Positions 54,344 to 61,577 of a stretch of DNA of 64,000 nucleotides are shown here, one piece after another (the first letter of the stretch is position 1; each line of letters begins with the position of its first letter). The DNA lies in NCBI RefSeq assembly GCF_001467535.1, contig NZ_LNZC01000031.1, positions 127,730 through 191,729 on the forward strand, written 5' to 3'. The notes below the pieces were generated by a model, which was not told the DNA's origin, did no database searches, and saw only the letters and a program-made list of their open reading frames with translations. The DNA comes from Legionella worsleiensis. Its GTDB lineage: Bacteria > Pseudomonadota > Gammaproteobacteria > Legionellales > Legionellaceae. The position numbers and the translations under genes are program-made.

Positions 54344-54649
54344 CGTGATACTCTCATTTTTAGGTTCTCTCTATGTTTAAAAATAGCATAAATATCTTAT
54401 TGAATTATTAAGAAAAGAAACAAATTGTCATTATTGAAGAACATTTTAGACATTCTTTAAGCTGAAAATCAGATTTTAGCGCAACGCAAAAGAACTTTTA
54501 CTTAATTCATTGGCCTTTCTTGTTTTTTTCAGTGACGTTTTTGTTTTACATGGTCAGGGGATTTGTTATCCAATAAAAACTCACATTGAGTTATTTTTGT
54601 GATTGATGTATTCTAGGTAACTATTAAAACCAGAAGTTAGAGGGGAGTT
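54344..54649. promoter_or_regulatory. Divergent intergenic region with a candidate promoter
   Basis: This AT-rich 306-bp region lies between the giant fusion gene and the small membrane protein. TTGAGT (54586-54591) and TATTCT (54609-54614), 17 bp apart, make a plausible sigma-70 promoter for the rightward gene. No comparable promoter stands out for the giant gene on the other strand, and no small gene is visible. Confidence 0.4.
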
Positions 54650-55129
54650 ATGAGTAGATTGTTCACAACAGGTTTTTTAACCGGTTCACACAAAGCCACA
54701 GAAAATCGTTTAATGGGTGATCTGCTTTTGCCTCGTCAGCGCCGAACAGTAGGTCAAATGTTTTTTGAACCTTATGAATCAAGAGAAGAATTTGTTTATT
54801 GCGCACGCCATACGTTTATTCCCATGGCCATGATAGGTTTGTGTGTATTGGTGCCTGCTACGCTAATTGTTTACCCTGCTATGGTCATAGGCTTTTCTGC
54901 TTTATCTGCTACGGTTGGTGCTATTAGTGATCTGTGCGGAGATGATGTTAGCGGTTCATTTTTTCTAAATCTTTCCAAGACTATCATAGTCAGTCTGGGG
55001 CAGCTGATAATTGACCTGTTTTTATTACCCTTAACCGCTGTGGCTATGTTAACTCGAAGCATCTCAACAGGATTGCATATGGCAGGTATAAGCAGCGAGA
55101 GTAGTGAAGCGCTATCTCCTGGCATGTAA
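54650..55129 (+). CDS. Small integral membrane protein, unknown function
   Basis: This 159-residue protein is preceded by GAGGGGAG, a strong ribosome site. The first 50 residues are polar, with the basic PRQRRTVGQMFFEPYESREEF. Two hydrophobic stretches follow (about 56-90, IPMAMIGLCVLVPATLIVYPAMVIGFSAL, and about 108-135, KTIIVSLGQLIIDLFLLPLTAVAML), probably two to four membrane crossings. The tail is serine-rich. It is divergent from the giant protease-helicase gene and could be a membrane partner. I recognise no family. Confidence 0.65.
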   Translation: MSRLFTTGFLTGSHKATENRLMGDLLLPRQRRTVGQMFFEPYESREEFVYCARHTFIPMAMIGLCVLVPATLIVYPAMVIGFSALSATVGAISDLCGDDVSGSFFLNLSKTIIVSLGQLIIDLFLLPLTAVAMLTRSISTGLHMAGISSESSEALSPGM

Positions 55130-55253
55130 TCCTGCATCAGGGTTGACTATTTTTTTGTAGAGAGGTAGTTGAAAAACTGGCAGATGAATGTGATTGAAGT
55201 TTACACAAAAATTATCCTGAACTTTAAAGACAGTCACAAAATTTCCCAGAATT

Positions 55254-55288
55254 AAGATTAGGTAGGCTGACTCACCCTACCTAATCTT
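55254..55288. repeat. Perfect 13-bp inverted repeat
   Basis: AAGATTAGGTAGG (55254-55266) pairs with 55276-55288 around a nine-base loop. It lies 125 bp after the membrane-protein stop and just before the repeat-bracketed transposon remnant. No T-run follows. It may be a terminator or an insertion-element end. Confidence 0.5.
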
Positions 55289-55448
55289 ATAATCCCTCTA
55301 TCAAACAATATGTCGTAAAATATTCGATTAGAATTTTAGTAACTCCCCACGTCATCCCGAGCATAGCGAGGGATCTCCTTGCATTGGCACATACTAAAAT
55401 AGTGTAAAAAACACTTGGAAAATTATCTGGTTATGATCAAATAGCGGC

Positions 55449-56199
55449 ATGAAGGATTACGAACAAATCATATCAACGCTTTTGGCAAAGAGTGCTGAAC
55501 TGGAAAAAGTCGCACAGCAGCAAGCTGCATGTGGCATCAACTAAAACGGCAACTTATTATCACGTATCTCCAAAACGAAAATCATTACTGGATGGACTTT
55601 CAGGCACGGTCATCCATGATCACTGGAAAAGCTATTACAATCTGGAAGGTGTTGAGTATTCCTTATGCAATCAGCATCAACTGCCTGAATTAAAAGCAAT
55701 AATCGAGCATGACAAAGAACCATGGGCACAAGCTATGACTCGATTATTACGTGTTGCTCTTCGCTGTCGTCACTTTCATGAACATCATGTAATACCTGTT
55801 GCCCGCATCAAGTGGTTGACCAATATTTACAACAATATTATTCGAGATGGGCTGGTGTATCATGAAGCACTGCCGCCATTGCCATGTAAAGGCAAGCAAG
55901 ATCGACAACCTCAACGCACAGGACACAATCTTTTATTGCGGTTATTTCATTACAAACAGGACGTTTTACGGGTTTTCCATGATCCGTCAGTTCCATTTAC
56001 CAATAATGATACTGAGCGTGATTTGCGAATGATGAAATGCAAACAAAAAATATCTGGTGGTTTTCGAACCGATCAAGGCGCTGAACAATTTGCTCGTATA
56101 TGCGGATTCATCAGCGCAATCCGCAAACAAGGACTGAGCATTATCAGTTCCATTCAGACTATTTTCTCTGGTAGTATCCCTGTGTTATCAGGAATCTGA
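55449..56199 (+). pseudogene. IS66-family transposase remnant with internal deletion
   Basis: The original start is at 55449 (MKDYEQIISTLLAKSAELEK, an IS66 TnpC-like N-terminus). After about 20 codons the frame jumps to the C-terminal transposase region, read in another frame from about 55520: STKTATYYHVSPKR, VIHDHWKSYYNL, LCNQHQLPELKAI and the C-terminal FTNNDTERDLRMMKCKQKISGGFR. Roughly the first half of the protein, including zinc-finger and early catalytic segments, is missing. IS66 transposases are usually over 500 residues. An open frame of 235 codons from 55492 is a fusion product and not functional. No TnpA or TnpB partner is present. Confidence 0.85.
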
Positions 56200-56235
56200 A
56201 ATAACAATACAGTCCAACTTAATAAGGAATAGTAT

Positions 56236-56526
56236 ATGCGTACGGAATCATACGTTTACCTTCTGGCCAATAAACATAATAATGTTTTGTATACGGGCGT
56301 CACCAGTGATTTGATACGCCGTGTTTATGAGCATAAGAACAAACTGGTGGCTGGATTTACCCAAAAATACAATGTGGATCGATTGGTTTATTTTGAAGTG
56401 TGTTCAGGTATCGTCATGGCTATAGAGCGAGAAAAGCAAATCAAAGGCTGGTCTCGAAAAAAGAAGCAGAATCTGATTAATTCATTAAATCCTGAGTGGG
56501 ACGATTTATATAGCTCGCTATGTTAG
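56236..56526 (+). CDS. GIY-YIG nuclease-family protein
   Basis: This 96-residue single-domain protein has VYLLANKHNNVLYTGVTSDLIRRVYEH at the N-terminus. Here the GIY-YIG motif appears as the YVYLL and YTGVT strands, with the catalytic Arg in LIRRVYEHK and a Glu in MAIEREKQIKGWSR. AAGGAA precedes the ATG at the right distance. Small proteins of this type are often found beside dispersed palindromic repeats and may be structure-specific nucleases. Its ORF ends four bases before the right arm of the long inverted repeat. Catalytic activity looks plausible, as Tyr, Arg and Glu are kept. Confidence 0.85.
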   Translation: MRTESYVYLLANKHNNVLYTGVTSDLIRRVYEHKNKLVAGFTQKYNVDRLVYFEVCSGIVMAIEREKQIKGWSRKKKQNLINSLNPEWDDLYSSLC

Positions 56527-56717
56527 AGAGTGTGCCAATGCAAGGAGATCCCTCGCAGCGCTCGGGATGACGTGGGGGAGTTACAAAAAGTATATATTGT
56601 TCGAAATATTATAAAAATTGCAGGTTATTGTGTTTGGTAGTAGATGAAAAATTTTGATAAAGACGAGCAGGATATGTGCCGTTGTAAACCATCAAGCATT
56701 GTAACTAAATTGCTCAA

Positions 56718-56741
56718 TGGTACGAGGGTCGGACTCGAACC
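56718..56741 (-). other. Putative attachment site: 3' end of a tRNA
   Basis: On the minus strand this reads GGTTCGAGTCC, then GACCCTCGTACCA: the T-loop TTCGAGT, the 3' T-stem, a 7-nt acceptor strand and CCA. The 5' T-stem beyond it does not pair, so this is only the 3' end of a tRNA, the typical duplicated core left by a tyrosine-integrase insertion. Plasmid- and phage-type genes to the right support this. Confidence 0.6.
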
Positions 56742-56804
56742 TCGTTGTAACCCTTTGATTTTATTGGCTTAGAATAATAAGAACTCGGAACTTACCCAAT
56801 ATCT

Positions 56805-56820
56805 TACCCAACGTTGGGTA
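56805..56820. repeat. 16-bp perfect palindrome near the attachment site
   Basis: TACCCAACGTTGGGTA is self-complementary and lies 64 bp from the tRNA-like core. TTACCCAAT occurs again 5 bp upstream. The position suggests arm-type integrase or excisionase binding sites. Confidence 0.5.
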
Positions 56821-56959
56821 TGATAGCTGATTTGAATGATTACGAAAAGATACGAATTATAAATAGTTATTAATAGGGATCTTGCTAATTAATAATCAAG
56901 ATCCCTGGCTTACATTACTTTGCGAATATTTAGATATCATTCTATTGATAAATTAACTC

Positions 56960-57304
56960 TTATATTTGAAAACCAGAGTCGTTGGGATCATCTGGATCAT
57001 AACGATCGGAGTTATTTATGTCTAATACAGATGCATATATTCTTGAGTATTTCGAATTACTCGGGTTATATGTACTTTGAGGCACAAATAAATTGAGTTG
57101 ATTAATACAAATATCCTGCATGGAAGATACAATAAAATTTTTCCAGCCGGGTGTCGTAAACTCAGAGTTAACTTGATATGCATGTATTTGATCATGAATA
57201 CCAAAAACTCCTAAGTGGTGAGGTTGTACAACTCTTTTCTTACCATGATAAGAAAAAGAAATTGTTTTTTTGTTTTGAATTGCATCAATTAAAATATTAT
57301 TCAT
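56960..57304 (-). CDS. Stand-alone WYL-domain-like protein
   Basis: This 114-residue protein starts LIDAIQNKKTISFSYHGKKRVVQPHHLGVF and continues HAYQVNSEFTTPGWKNFIVSSMQDI. That matches the WYL ligand-sensing fold: the opening helix and strand, the R-x-V-x-P-H strand, then a strand pair ending in the I-x-x-I segment. There is no helix-turn-helix, so it would act as a sensor or partner. AGGA lies upstream at good spacing. WYL domains often regulate phage-defence and mobile-element genes (family knowledge). It is the first gene inside the element. Confidence 0.65.
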   Translation of the reverse strand: MNNILIDAIQNKKTISFSYHGKKRVVQPHHLGVFGIHDQIHAYQVNSEFTTPGWKNFIVSSMQDICINQLNLFVPQSTYNPSNSKYSRIYASVLDINNSDRYDPDDPNDSGFQI

Positions 57305-57860
57305 TTATTTATCCTATATAAATTGGACGTGCTTAATTACAACGAAGTGATTGAATTTTCCTCATCAATTCTTCGCGTGTTTTATTTGACTAATATAGGA
57401 AAGATAGTTATAATCATTTTGCGTTATAATTATACAATCTAACCTTATTAAAGGAAGATTAAGTTTTCATAAGTTCTCTCCTTATCAAAAATGGTTTATT
57501 GAAGTTGTTTAAAGAAGAACTTAAGAAAACTGTCAAAATGAATAGAACAGAAGTACCGGGTATCATTTGAAAAAATGACCCGTAGTAAGTTGGATTTTTT
57601 TTATTTCCATTTGAATTATTTATAGTACAGTCCTACAGCATATAATTCTTCCTTCAACCTTCTTTAGTATACACCATGGTCAATATTTTGTCAATTATGG
57701 CCTAATTAGCTTGAAAATTGATGAAAAATCAATCTGATACGTGAAGGTTATCTACAAAGCGCTTATATAAAATTCAGCCTTACTGCTATCATCAGTGTCT
57801 TGATATGCTCATTTTTTAATAGGACAATATGTTTTTTGCATCGCTCAGGTAACATTCCTT
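57305..57860. other. 556-bp AT-rich gap
   Basis: No gene is seen. An imperfect hairpin (CGGG-TA-TCATTT / AAATGA-CCCG, 57557-57582) has a T-rich stretch 12 bases later and could be a terminator on the plus strand, although no upstream plus-strand gene is evident. An unannotated small RNA is possible but unsupported. Confidence 0.35.
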
Positions 57861-58850
57861 ATGGTGGATAAGTCATTAAATAGAGATGATCACTATGTTT
57901 CACGTACATATTTAAAGGAATTTATCAGCATTCCAAAACATGTTTTTGTCTATAGAAAAAAAGAAAAACTTGAAAAGAACATGCCGATAAACTCTATATG
58001 TACTGCAAAAGGTGGTGATATTTGTCATGGTCTGGAAAATATATTTGCTGTGCGTCAGGTGCTTTCCAATCTAGAACCAGCGTGGAACCTTTTTATAGAA
58101 TCCGTTAAGTCCAAAAAAATTATTGCAACTAACAATTCTACCCCCAAAGAAGATGGCTTAACATTGTTGTCTCGGATTAGTTTATATATAGCATATCTGC
58201 GATGCTTGTCTCCTACTATGGTAGGTTTAGGACAAGAACAGCAGGAGCGTATTTTAAATGACTATTTATTAAAGATGTTAGCTGAATCTAATCATGTCGA
58301 TTTAGATCTAACGGCAAAAAAAGCTATTTTAGATGGTAAAATTAAAGCTCGGGTTGATGATGAAGATTATTTTAAAGCAAGAAGTGCTGGATTTTTGGGG
58401 GAGTTTGGAAATTTAATATATCACCGAAATTGGGAGATATTAGTGAATAAATCCAGTACTAAATTTATCACGTCTGATACGCCTTGTATTTTGCCGGCTT
58501 TTCTTTCAGAGACTCATGTAGCACTTGAGACATTAGCGTATCGAAAACCCGATCCAATATATCTGCCATTGACGCCTGAGTACGCTTTGATAATTCGAGC
58601 AAGTTTGGGAAGAGGCTTGTCTTACATAGAGTTAACACCATCTCAAGTAAGACAATTTAATAAGGAAATTGTTAAATCAGCTTATGACATGGTCATATCT
58701 TATAAATATGACTCTGGAATATCAGTGTTGGTTAATAAATACAGGAATTACCATTCCATAGTGGATTTCAAAACGTTACAGTCCCCTCAAGGCACTGCGA
58801 TTATTACGAAACAAAAAAATGTTTCAAGGGAAACAGAAGCATTTATATAA
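57861..58850 (+). CDS. DUF4238-family protein
   Basis: This 329-residue protein has the N-terminus NRDDHYVSRTYLKEFIS, which corresponds to the HYVPRxYLxxF opening of DUF4238, and a central FITSDTPCIL that matches the family's T-S-D-x-P block. No signal peptide or membrane segment is visible. The family is common in accessory regions of bacterial genomes and has no established function; a nuclease-like fold has been suggested for it, which I cannot test here. The ribosome site is weak (AGG eleven bases upstream). It is AT-rich like the rest of the element. Confidence 0.7.
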   Translation: MVDKSLNRDDHYVSRTYLKEFISIPKHVFVYRKKEKLEKNMPINSICTAKGGDICHGLENIFAVRQVLSNLEPAWNLFIESVKSKKIIATNNSTPKEDGLTLLSRISLYIAYLRCLSPTMVGLGQEQQERILNDYLLKMLAESNHVDLDLTAKKAILDGKIKARVDDEDYFKARSAGFLGEFGNLIYHRNWEILVNKSSTKFITSDTPCILPAFLSETHVALETLAYRKPDPIYLPLTPEYALIIRASLGRGLSYIELTPSQVRQFNKEIVKSAYDMVISYKYDSGISVLVNKYRNYHSIVDFKTLQSPQGTAIITKQKNVSRETEAFI

Positions 58851-58878
58851 TTGTAGTGGGCAAGGCTGAACACCCCAG

Positions 58879-59205
58879 CTATCTATTAATTTCTTTATTT
58901 GATCGTGTCCAAGCAATAATTTTATAAATCTTTGATTGTTGCTCCTCATCAAGTTGGCCAAACATTCTTATTATTTCGGCTAAACGATCATCTTCAGTAT
59001 AAAAATATCCAGTGGGTACAAGAAGCACATCAGCAATACGCTTCAATGTAAGGAAATCAGGAGTATGTTTCCCTGTCTCATATTGATTCATGCGAGGACC
59101 AGCTGAAAATTCATCCATCCCTGAAGCCACTCCTAATTTTCTTTGAGATATCTTTGCGATTTTTCTGGCTTCTTTTAATCTTTTGGGTAGAGGTGAATCA
59201 ACCAT
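58879..59205 (-). CDS. XRE/Cro-CI-type transcriptional repressor
   Basis: This 108-residue protein has an N-terminal helix-turn-helix (about residues 8-65: LKEARKIAKISQRKLGVASGMDEF, then MNQYETGKHTPDFLTLKRIADVLLVPTGYFY), the canonical XRE fold. A short acidic helical tail (AEIIRMFGQLDEEQQSKIYKII) could serve dimerisation. AAGAGAG abuts the ATG, too close for a normal ribosome site. It is divergent from the small secreted-protein genes. Two operator-like palindromes of the same design lie in the shared promoter region, so it probably represses itself and those genes. Confidence 0.85.
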   Translation of the reverse strand: MVDSPLPKRLKEARKIAKISQRKLGVASGMDEFSAGPRMNQYETGKHTPDFLTLKRIADVLLVPTGYFYTEDDRLAEIIRMFGQLDEEQQSKIYKIIAWTRSNKEINR

Positions 59206-59240
59206 CTCTCTTAGCTCGATTATTTTAATAGAAATATAGA

Positions 59241-59253
59241 TAAGAGATTCTTA
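59241..59253. promoter_or_regulatory. Operator-like palindrome O1
   Basis: TAAGA-GAT-TCTTA is a perfect 5-bp dyad with a 3-bp centre, lying 36 bp upstream of the XRE start. It matches the architecture of O2 at 59274-59288. Confidence 0.5.
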
Positions 59254-59262
59254 GTTTTTGCC

Positions 59263-59291
59263 TTGACAATATAGTAAGGATTCCTTACCAT
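59263..59291 (+). promoter_or_regulatory. Promoter for the small secreted-protein genes, with embedded operator O2
   Basis: TTGACA (59263-59268) and TACCAT (59286-59291) are 17 bp apart. GTAAGG-ATT-CCTTAC (59274-59288), a perfect 6-bp dyad with a 3-bp centre, fills the spacer and touches the -10 box. A repressor bound there would block polymerase. The match in design to O1 supports control by the adjacent XRE protein. Confidence 0.6.
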
Positions 59292-59423
59292 TCATCACAA
59301 ATGATCAAAGAAAAACCATTTTATATAAATAGTTCTATTCCACGACCTCACAAAAGAGTTCGACAAAAACAATAATAATTGGAGGCCACTATTTAATTTC
59401 TTATCCTGTTATTGAGGTAATCA

Positions 59424-59654
59424 ATGAAATTAAAAGTATTATTATTGGGTGCGTTATTTTGTCTTATTCATCTCACACCATCACATGCCAAGCGATATAA
59501 CTATCATTTGCCTCGGACACCCAAATATGGATCTAGCTATGGTAGGACTCATAGTGTCAGGCCGTATTTCAAAAAAAACGGCACTTTTGTTCAACGACAT
59601 AGATCAAGTAATCCACGCTCAGGCATTCATTGTCATAACAACGTTTGCTATTAA
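59424..59654 (+). CDS. Small basic secreted protein
   Basis: This 76-residue protein has a signal peptide (MKLKVLLLGALFCLIHLTPSHA, cleaved near residue 22). The mature part is rich in Arg, His, Tyr and Ser, such as KRYNYHLPRTPKYGSSYGRTHS, and ends with two Cys (IHCHNNVCY). GAGG lies before the ATG. It is the first gene downstream of the operator-bearing promoter. Function unknown; a small exported basic protein on a mobile element could be an entry-exclusion, toxin-like or structural factor. Confidence 0.6.
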   Translation: MKLKVLLLGALFCLIHLTPSHAKRYNYHLPRTPKYGSSYGRTHSVRPYFKKNGTFVQRHRSSNPRSGIHCHNNVCY

Positions 59655-59667
59655 TTAGAGAATCAAT

Positions 59668-59940
59668 GTGGCTAAAATCATTACATTTATTATTTTCAAT
59701 TTTATTACAATAAACTTATATGCTTATCTGAATATACCTATGCCAGAGTCAGGGATGGATGCCTTTTCAAAAGGATTAGATTCAGGAAGTAGGTTTGGCA
59801 ATAACATTACAGCGGCGCAGCAAGCACAACAATCAATAAACATGCAAAGACAAGAAGAGGCTATGCGCCAATTACAAATGGAAATTATGAGAGAACAACT
59901 TCGCCAACTTAAAAAAATAGGCACTAAAGCCAAGCAATGA
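59668..59940 (+). CDS. Small exported Gln-rich helical protein
   Basis: The protein has 90 residues from GTG 59668; the overlapping ATG at 59666 is out of frame. A hydrophobic leader (AKIITFIIFNFITINLYA) resembles a signal peptide. The mature part has a Gln- and Met-rich helix (AAQQAQQSINMQRQEEAMRQL) that looks amphipathic, ending basic. It sits 13 bp after the previous gene and its stop overlaps the ORF region of the next. It was probably expressed with its neighbours. Function unknown. Confidence 0.55.
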   Translation: MAKIITFIIFNFITINLYAYLNIPMPESGMDAFSKGLDSGSRFGNNITAAQQAQQSINMQRQEEAMRQLQMEIMREQLRQLKKIGTKAKQ

Positions 59941-59987
59941 AAACGATTAAAAACGACAGGCATACGACCTACGAGGAGAGTAAAAAA

Positions 59988-60605
59988 ATGAAAATATTAA
60001 AAAAAGTGCTCATTGGAGTACTTATATCAAGTGGTCTATTTTTTTGTTTTTATCAATACATAAATACCATATCTACTTTAAAAGTGGACGTTGCTTTGTT
60101 AGAGCTTAGAAATGCCTCCTTATCCCATAAATTGGATCGGATGAACGATTCATTACAAAAGATAGGTTCTTCTTTTGCCAAGGAATTTATAGAACAAATA
60201 GTTCAGATTGAAAATATAAAAAAACAATATTCATTTATTAAAACAAATGCCGGATTTATGACTATTTTTTGTAAAGAAGAGCCAAAGAAAAGTAATTCAT
60301 ATGTTGGTAAGTTTTTAATCGGAAACCCAAATAATTATGTGGCAAAGGAAATCACAATATCCTTTTCTTTCCTGACAGATAAAAACTCCGAAATTGAAAC
60401 AAAAAAATACTATATTACCAAAGATCTATATCCTGGTTCATGGACCGAAATAAGTGTGAGAGCTGATGAATTGAGTAGCATGAAACAAAATAAAAAGCAT
60501 GAATCACCAATAATAGAACTAGCAGTCAATCAAATAGAATTTAAAGGCGAATTAGAAAAAATGGCCAAAGTTGTAGAGTTTATGAAGCTAAGAAAATCAA
60601 TGTAA
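59988..60605 (+). CDS. Membrane-anchored protein with periplasmic domain
   Basis: The protein has 205 residues from ATG 59988, chosen because ACGAGGAGAG lies seven bases upstream; a start at 59937 has no such site. A single N-terminal membrane segment (about residues 5-28) is followed by a coiled-coil-like stretch (LLELRNASLSHKLDRMNDSLQKI) and a beta-rich domain (FLIGNPNNYVAKEITISFSFL), placing the bulk in the periplasm. It is the third gene of the small secreted-protein operon. No family recognised. Confidence 0.65.
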   Translation: MKILKKVLIGVLISSGLFFCFYQYINTISTLKVDVALLELRNASLSHKLDRMNDSLQKIGSSFAKEFIEQIVQIENIKKQYSFIKTNAGFMTIFCKEEPKKSNSYVGKFLIGNPNNYVAKEITISFSFLTDKNSEIETKKYYITKDLYPGSWTEISVRADELSSMKQNKKHESPIIELAVNQIEFKGELEKMAKVVEFMKLRKSM

Positions 60606-60653
60606 TTGATTAAAACCTGCAACACCAATATTCACAATTATAGGAGACTACGA

Positions 60654-60797
60654 ATGAAGAATTTAATACTAATTATATGTTGAATAACAAGCAATTTAGC
60701 TATGGCTGATGGAACTATATTTAATTCTGATGGGAATGGGGGCGCCACGATATTTAACTCGGATGGCAGCTCTTCCACAATCTATGCTGATGATTAA
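60654..60797 (+). pseudogene. Small secreted-protein gene interrupted by an in-frame TGA
   Basis: A good ribosome site (AGGAG at 60642-60646) precedes ATG 60654, but codon 10 is TGA (60681-60683), inside what would be the signal peptide (MKNLILIIC, stop, ITSNLAMA). The frame then continues to TAA at 60795-60797 as a small repetitive protein with two TIFNSDG units and a TIYADD end. An intact version would be about 47 residues. Either it is a recent pseudogene, or translation restarts at the later ATG 60702 without the leader. Confidence 0.55.
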
Positions 60798-61060
60798 GAT
60801 AATTCTTTAAACATCAACTTCACAGTTTTTTTAAGTTGTTTAGTTTCTTTAGTATTAAAACCTTGTTTCAATGCATTCCGAGAACCAATAGGAGCACCGC
60901 TACCTTTTGCTCCGCCATGCATTCTGCAGACCTTCTTATGAGTCACTGCTGGTGCTTGACATGCTGTTCCCCGCCTAGTTTTAGCTTGGCAACGGGGTGA
61001 CTGTAAAAACGGATAGGCAGTTCCATCAGCCGCTTGTATGGGGTTAATTTTATTTTTCAT
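60794..61060 (-). CDS. Mobile-element-associated HGG-motif protein
   Basis: This 88-residue protein has RCQAKTRRGTACQAPAV followed by CRMHGGAKGSGAPIGSRNALKQG. The Cys/His spacing (C, C, C-x-x-H) suggests a small metal-binding module, and the HGGAxGSGAPxGxRNAxKxG tail is a widely seen mobile-element and phage-associated motif of unknown role. It overlaps the preceding gene by 11 bp and so belongs to the replication operon. Confidence 0.75.
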   Translation of the reverse strand: MKNKINPIQAADGTAYPFLQSPRCQAKTRRGTACQAPAVTHKKVCRMHGGAKGSGAPIGSRNALKQGFNTKETKQLKKTVKLMFKELS

Positions 61061-61568
61061 TAGCTACCCCCGTATTATTTGCATTTACTTGGCCAACGAT
61101 AGCCTGTGCCCCTTGATGGACATGTAAGTGCTCTACAGTAACCTTTTGCTGGCTCTGGCCTTGCAGTTTTTGTAGCAGCGTTATTTGAGAAACGAAAGCA
61201 TTTGAGAGCTTGGTAACTGCATTAATATAATATTGATTCTCCTCTGGGTAGTGCATAGAACGATTTGCATACACTATTAATCTTTGCTGTAACTCATGGA
61301 TATCAAGTAATTGGGTCGATAGAAGATGCTCAACCAACCCTTTTGCGCCTAGAGCATCTGTCAGGATCTTTGTTGCTTGATATAATTTATCCTCTCGTTG
61401 CTTTTTTTCATCAGCACCCATACCTGTAAAGTCCGTGCCTTTTGTCGCATAATTACCTAAAACAGCAGTGATGGCCTTTTCGTCCCGTAAAACTATAGAC
61501 TCCTGAGCCCCTATTTGGAGTGACTTTCCTGTTTTAACCAGATTGCCTCGATGTTTTTTAATCGTCAT
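61050..61568 (-). CDS. Mobile-element hypothetical protein
   Basis: This 172-residue protein is preceded by GAGGTGGGG, a good ribosome site. It is helical and polar, with a C-terminal VTVEHLHVHQGAQAIVGQVN block often paired with the HGG-motif gene in integrated elements. No catalytic motif is evident. It has an 11-bp overlap with the next gene. Role in element maintenance or packaging unknown. Confidence 0.7.
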   Translation of the reverse strand: MTIKKHRGNLVKTGKSLQIGAQESIVLRDEKAITAVLGNYATKGTDFTGMGADEKKQREDKLYQATKILTDALGAKGLVEHLLSTQLLDIHELQQRLIVYANRSMHYPEENQYYINAVTKLSNAFVSQITLLQKLQGQSQQKVTVEHLHVHQGAQAIVGQVNANNTGVANEK

Positions 61569-61577
61569 AGCCCCACC

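Larger units (their letters stand above)
55339..56584. repeat. Long inverted repeat bracketing the IS66 remnant and GIY-YIG gene
   Basis: The left arm (55339-55391) and right arm (56531-56584) are complementary over about 53 bp with roughly four differences. Each contains GTAACTCCCCACGTCATCCC or its complement plus the shared inner end TGTGCCAATGCAAGGAGATC. They belong to the palindromic family seen at 23243-23395. There the arms enclose a 30-bp loop; here they enclose 1.1 kb. Confidence 0.85.
56585..56959. other. Junction of chromosome and integrated element
   Basis: This 375-bp gap holds the tRNA-3'-end-like attachment sequence (56718-56741) and a perfect 16-bp palindrome TACCCAACGTTGGGTA at 56805-56820, preceded by a second CTTACCCAAT at 56791-56800. 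These look like recombinase or excisionase sites at an element end. No gene is supported. Confidence 0.55.

Noticed and set aside
55492-56199. Functional 235-residue transposase
   Set aside because: Its start is a deletion-fusion; the true N-terminus is in another frame and about half of the protein is gone.
56718-56790. Complete tRNA gene
   Set aside because: Only the 3' T-loop, acceptor strand and CCA are present; the T-stem 5' side does not pair and no anticodon arm follows.
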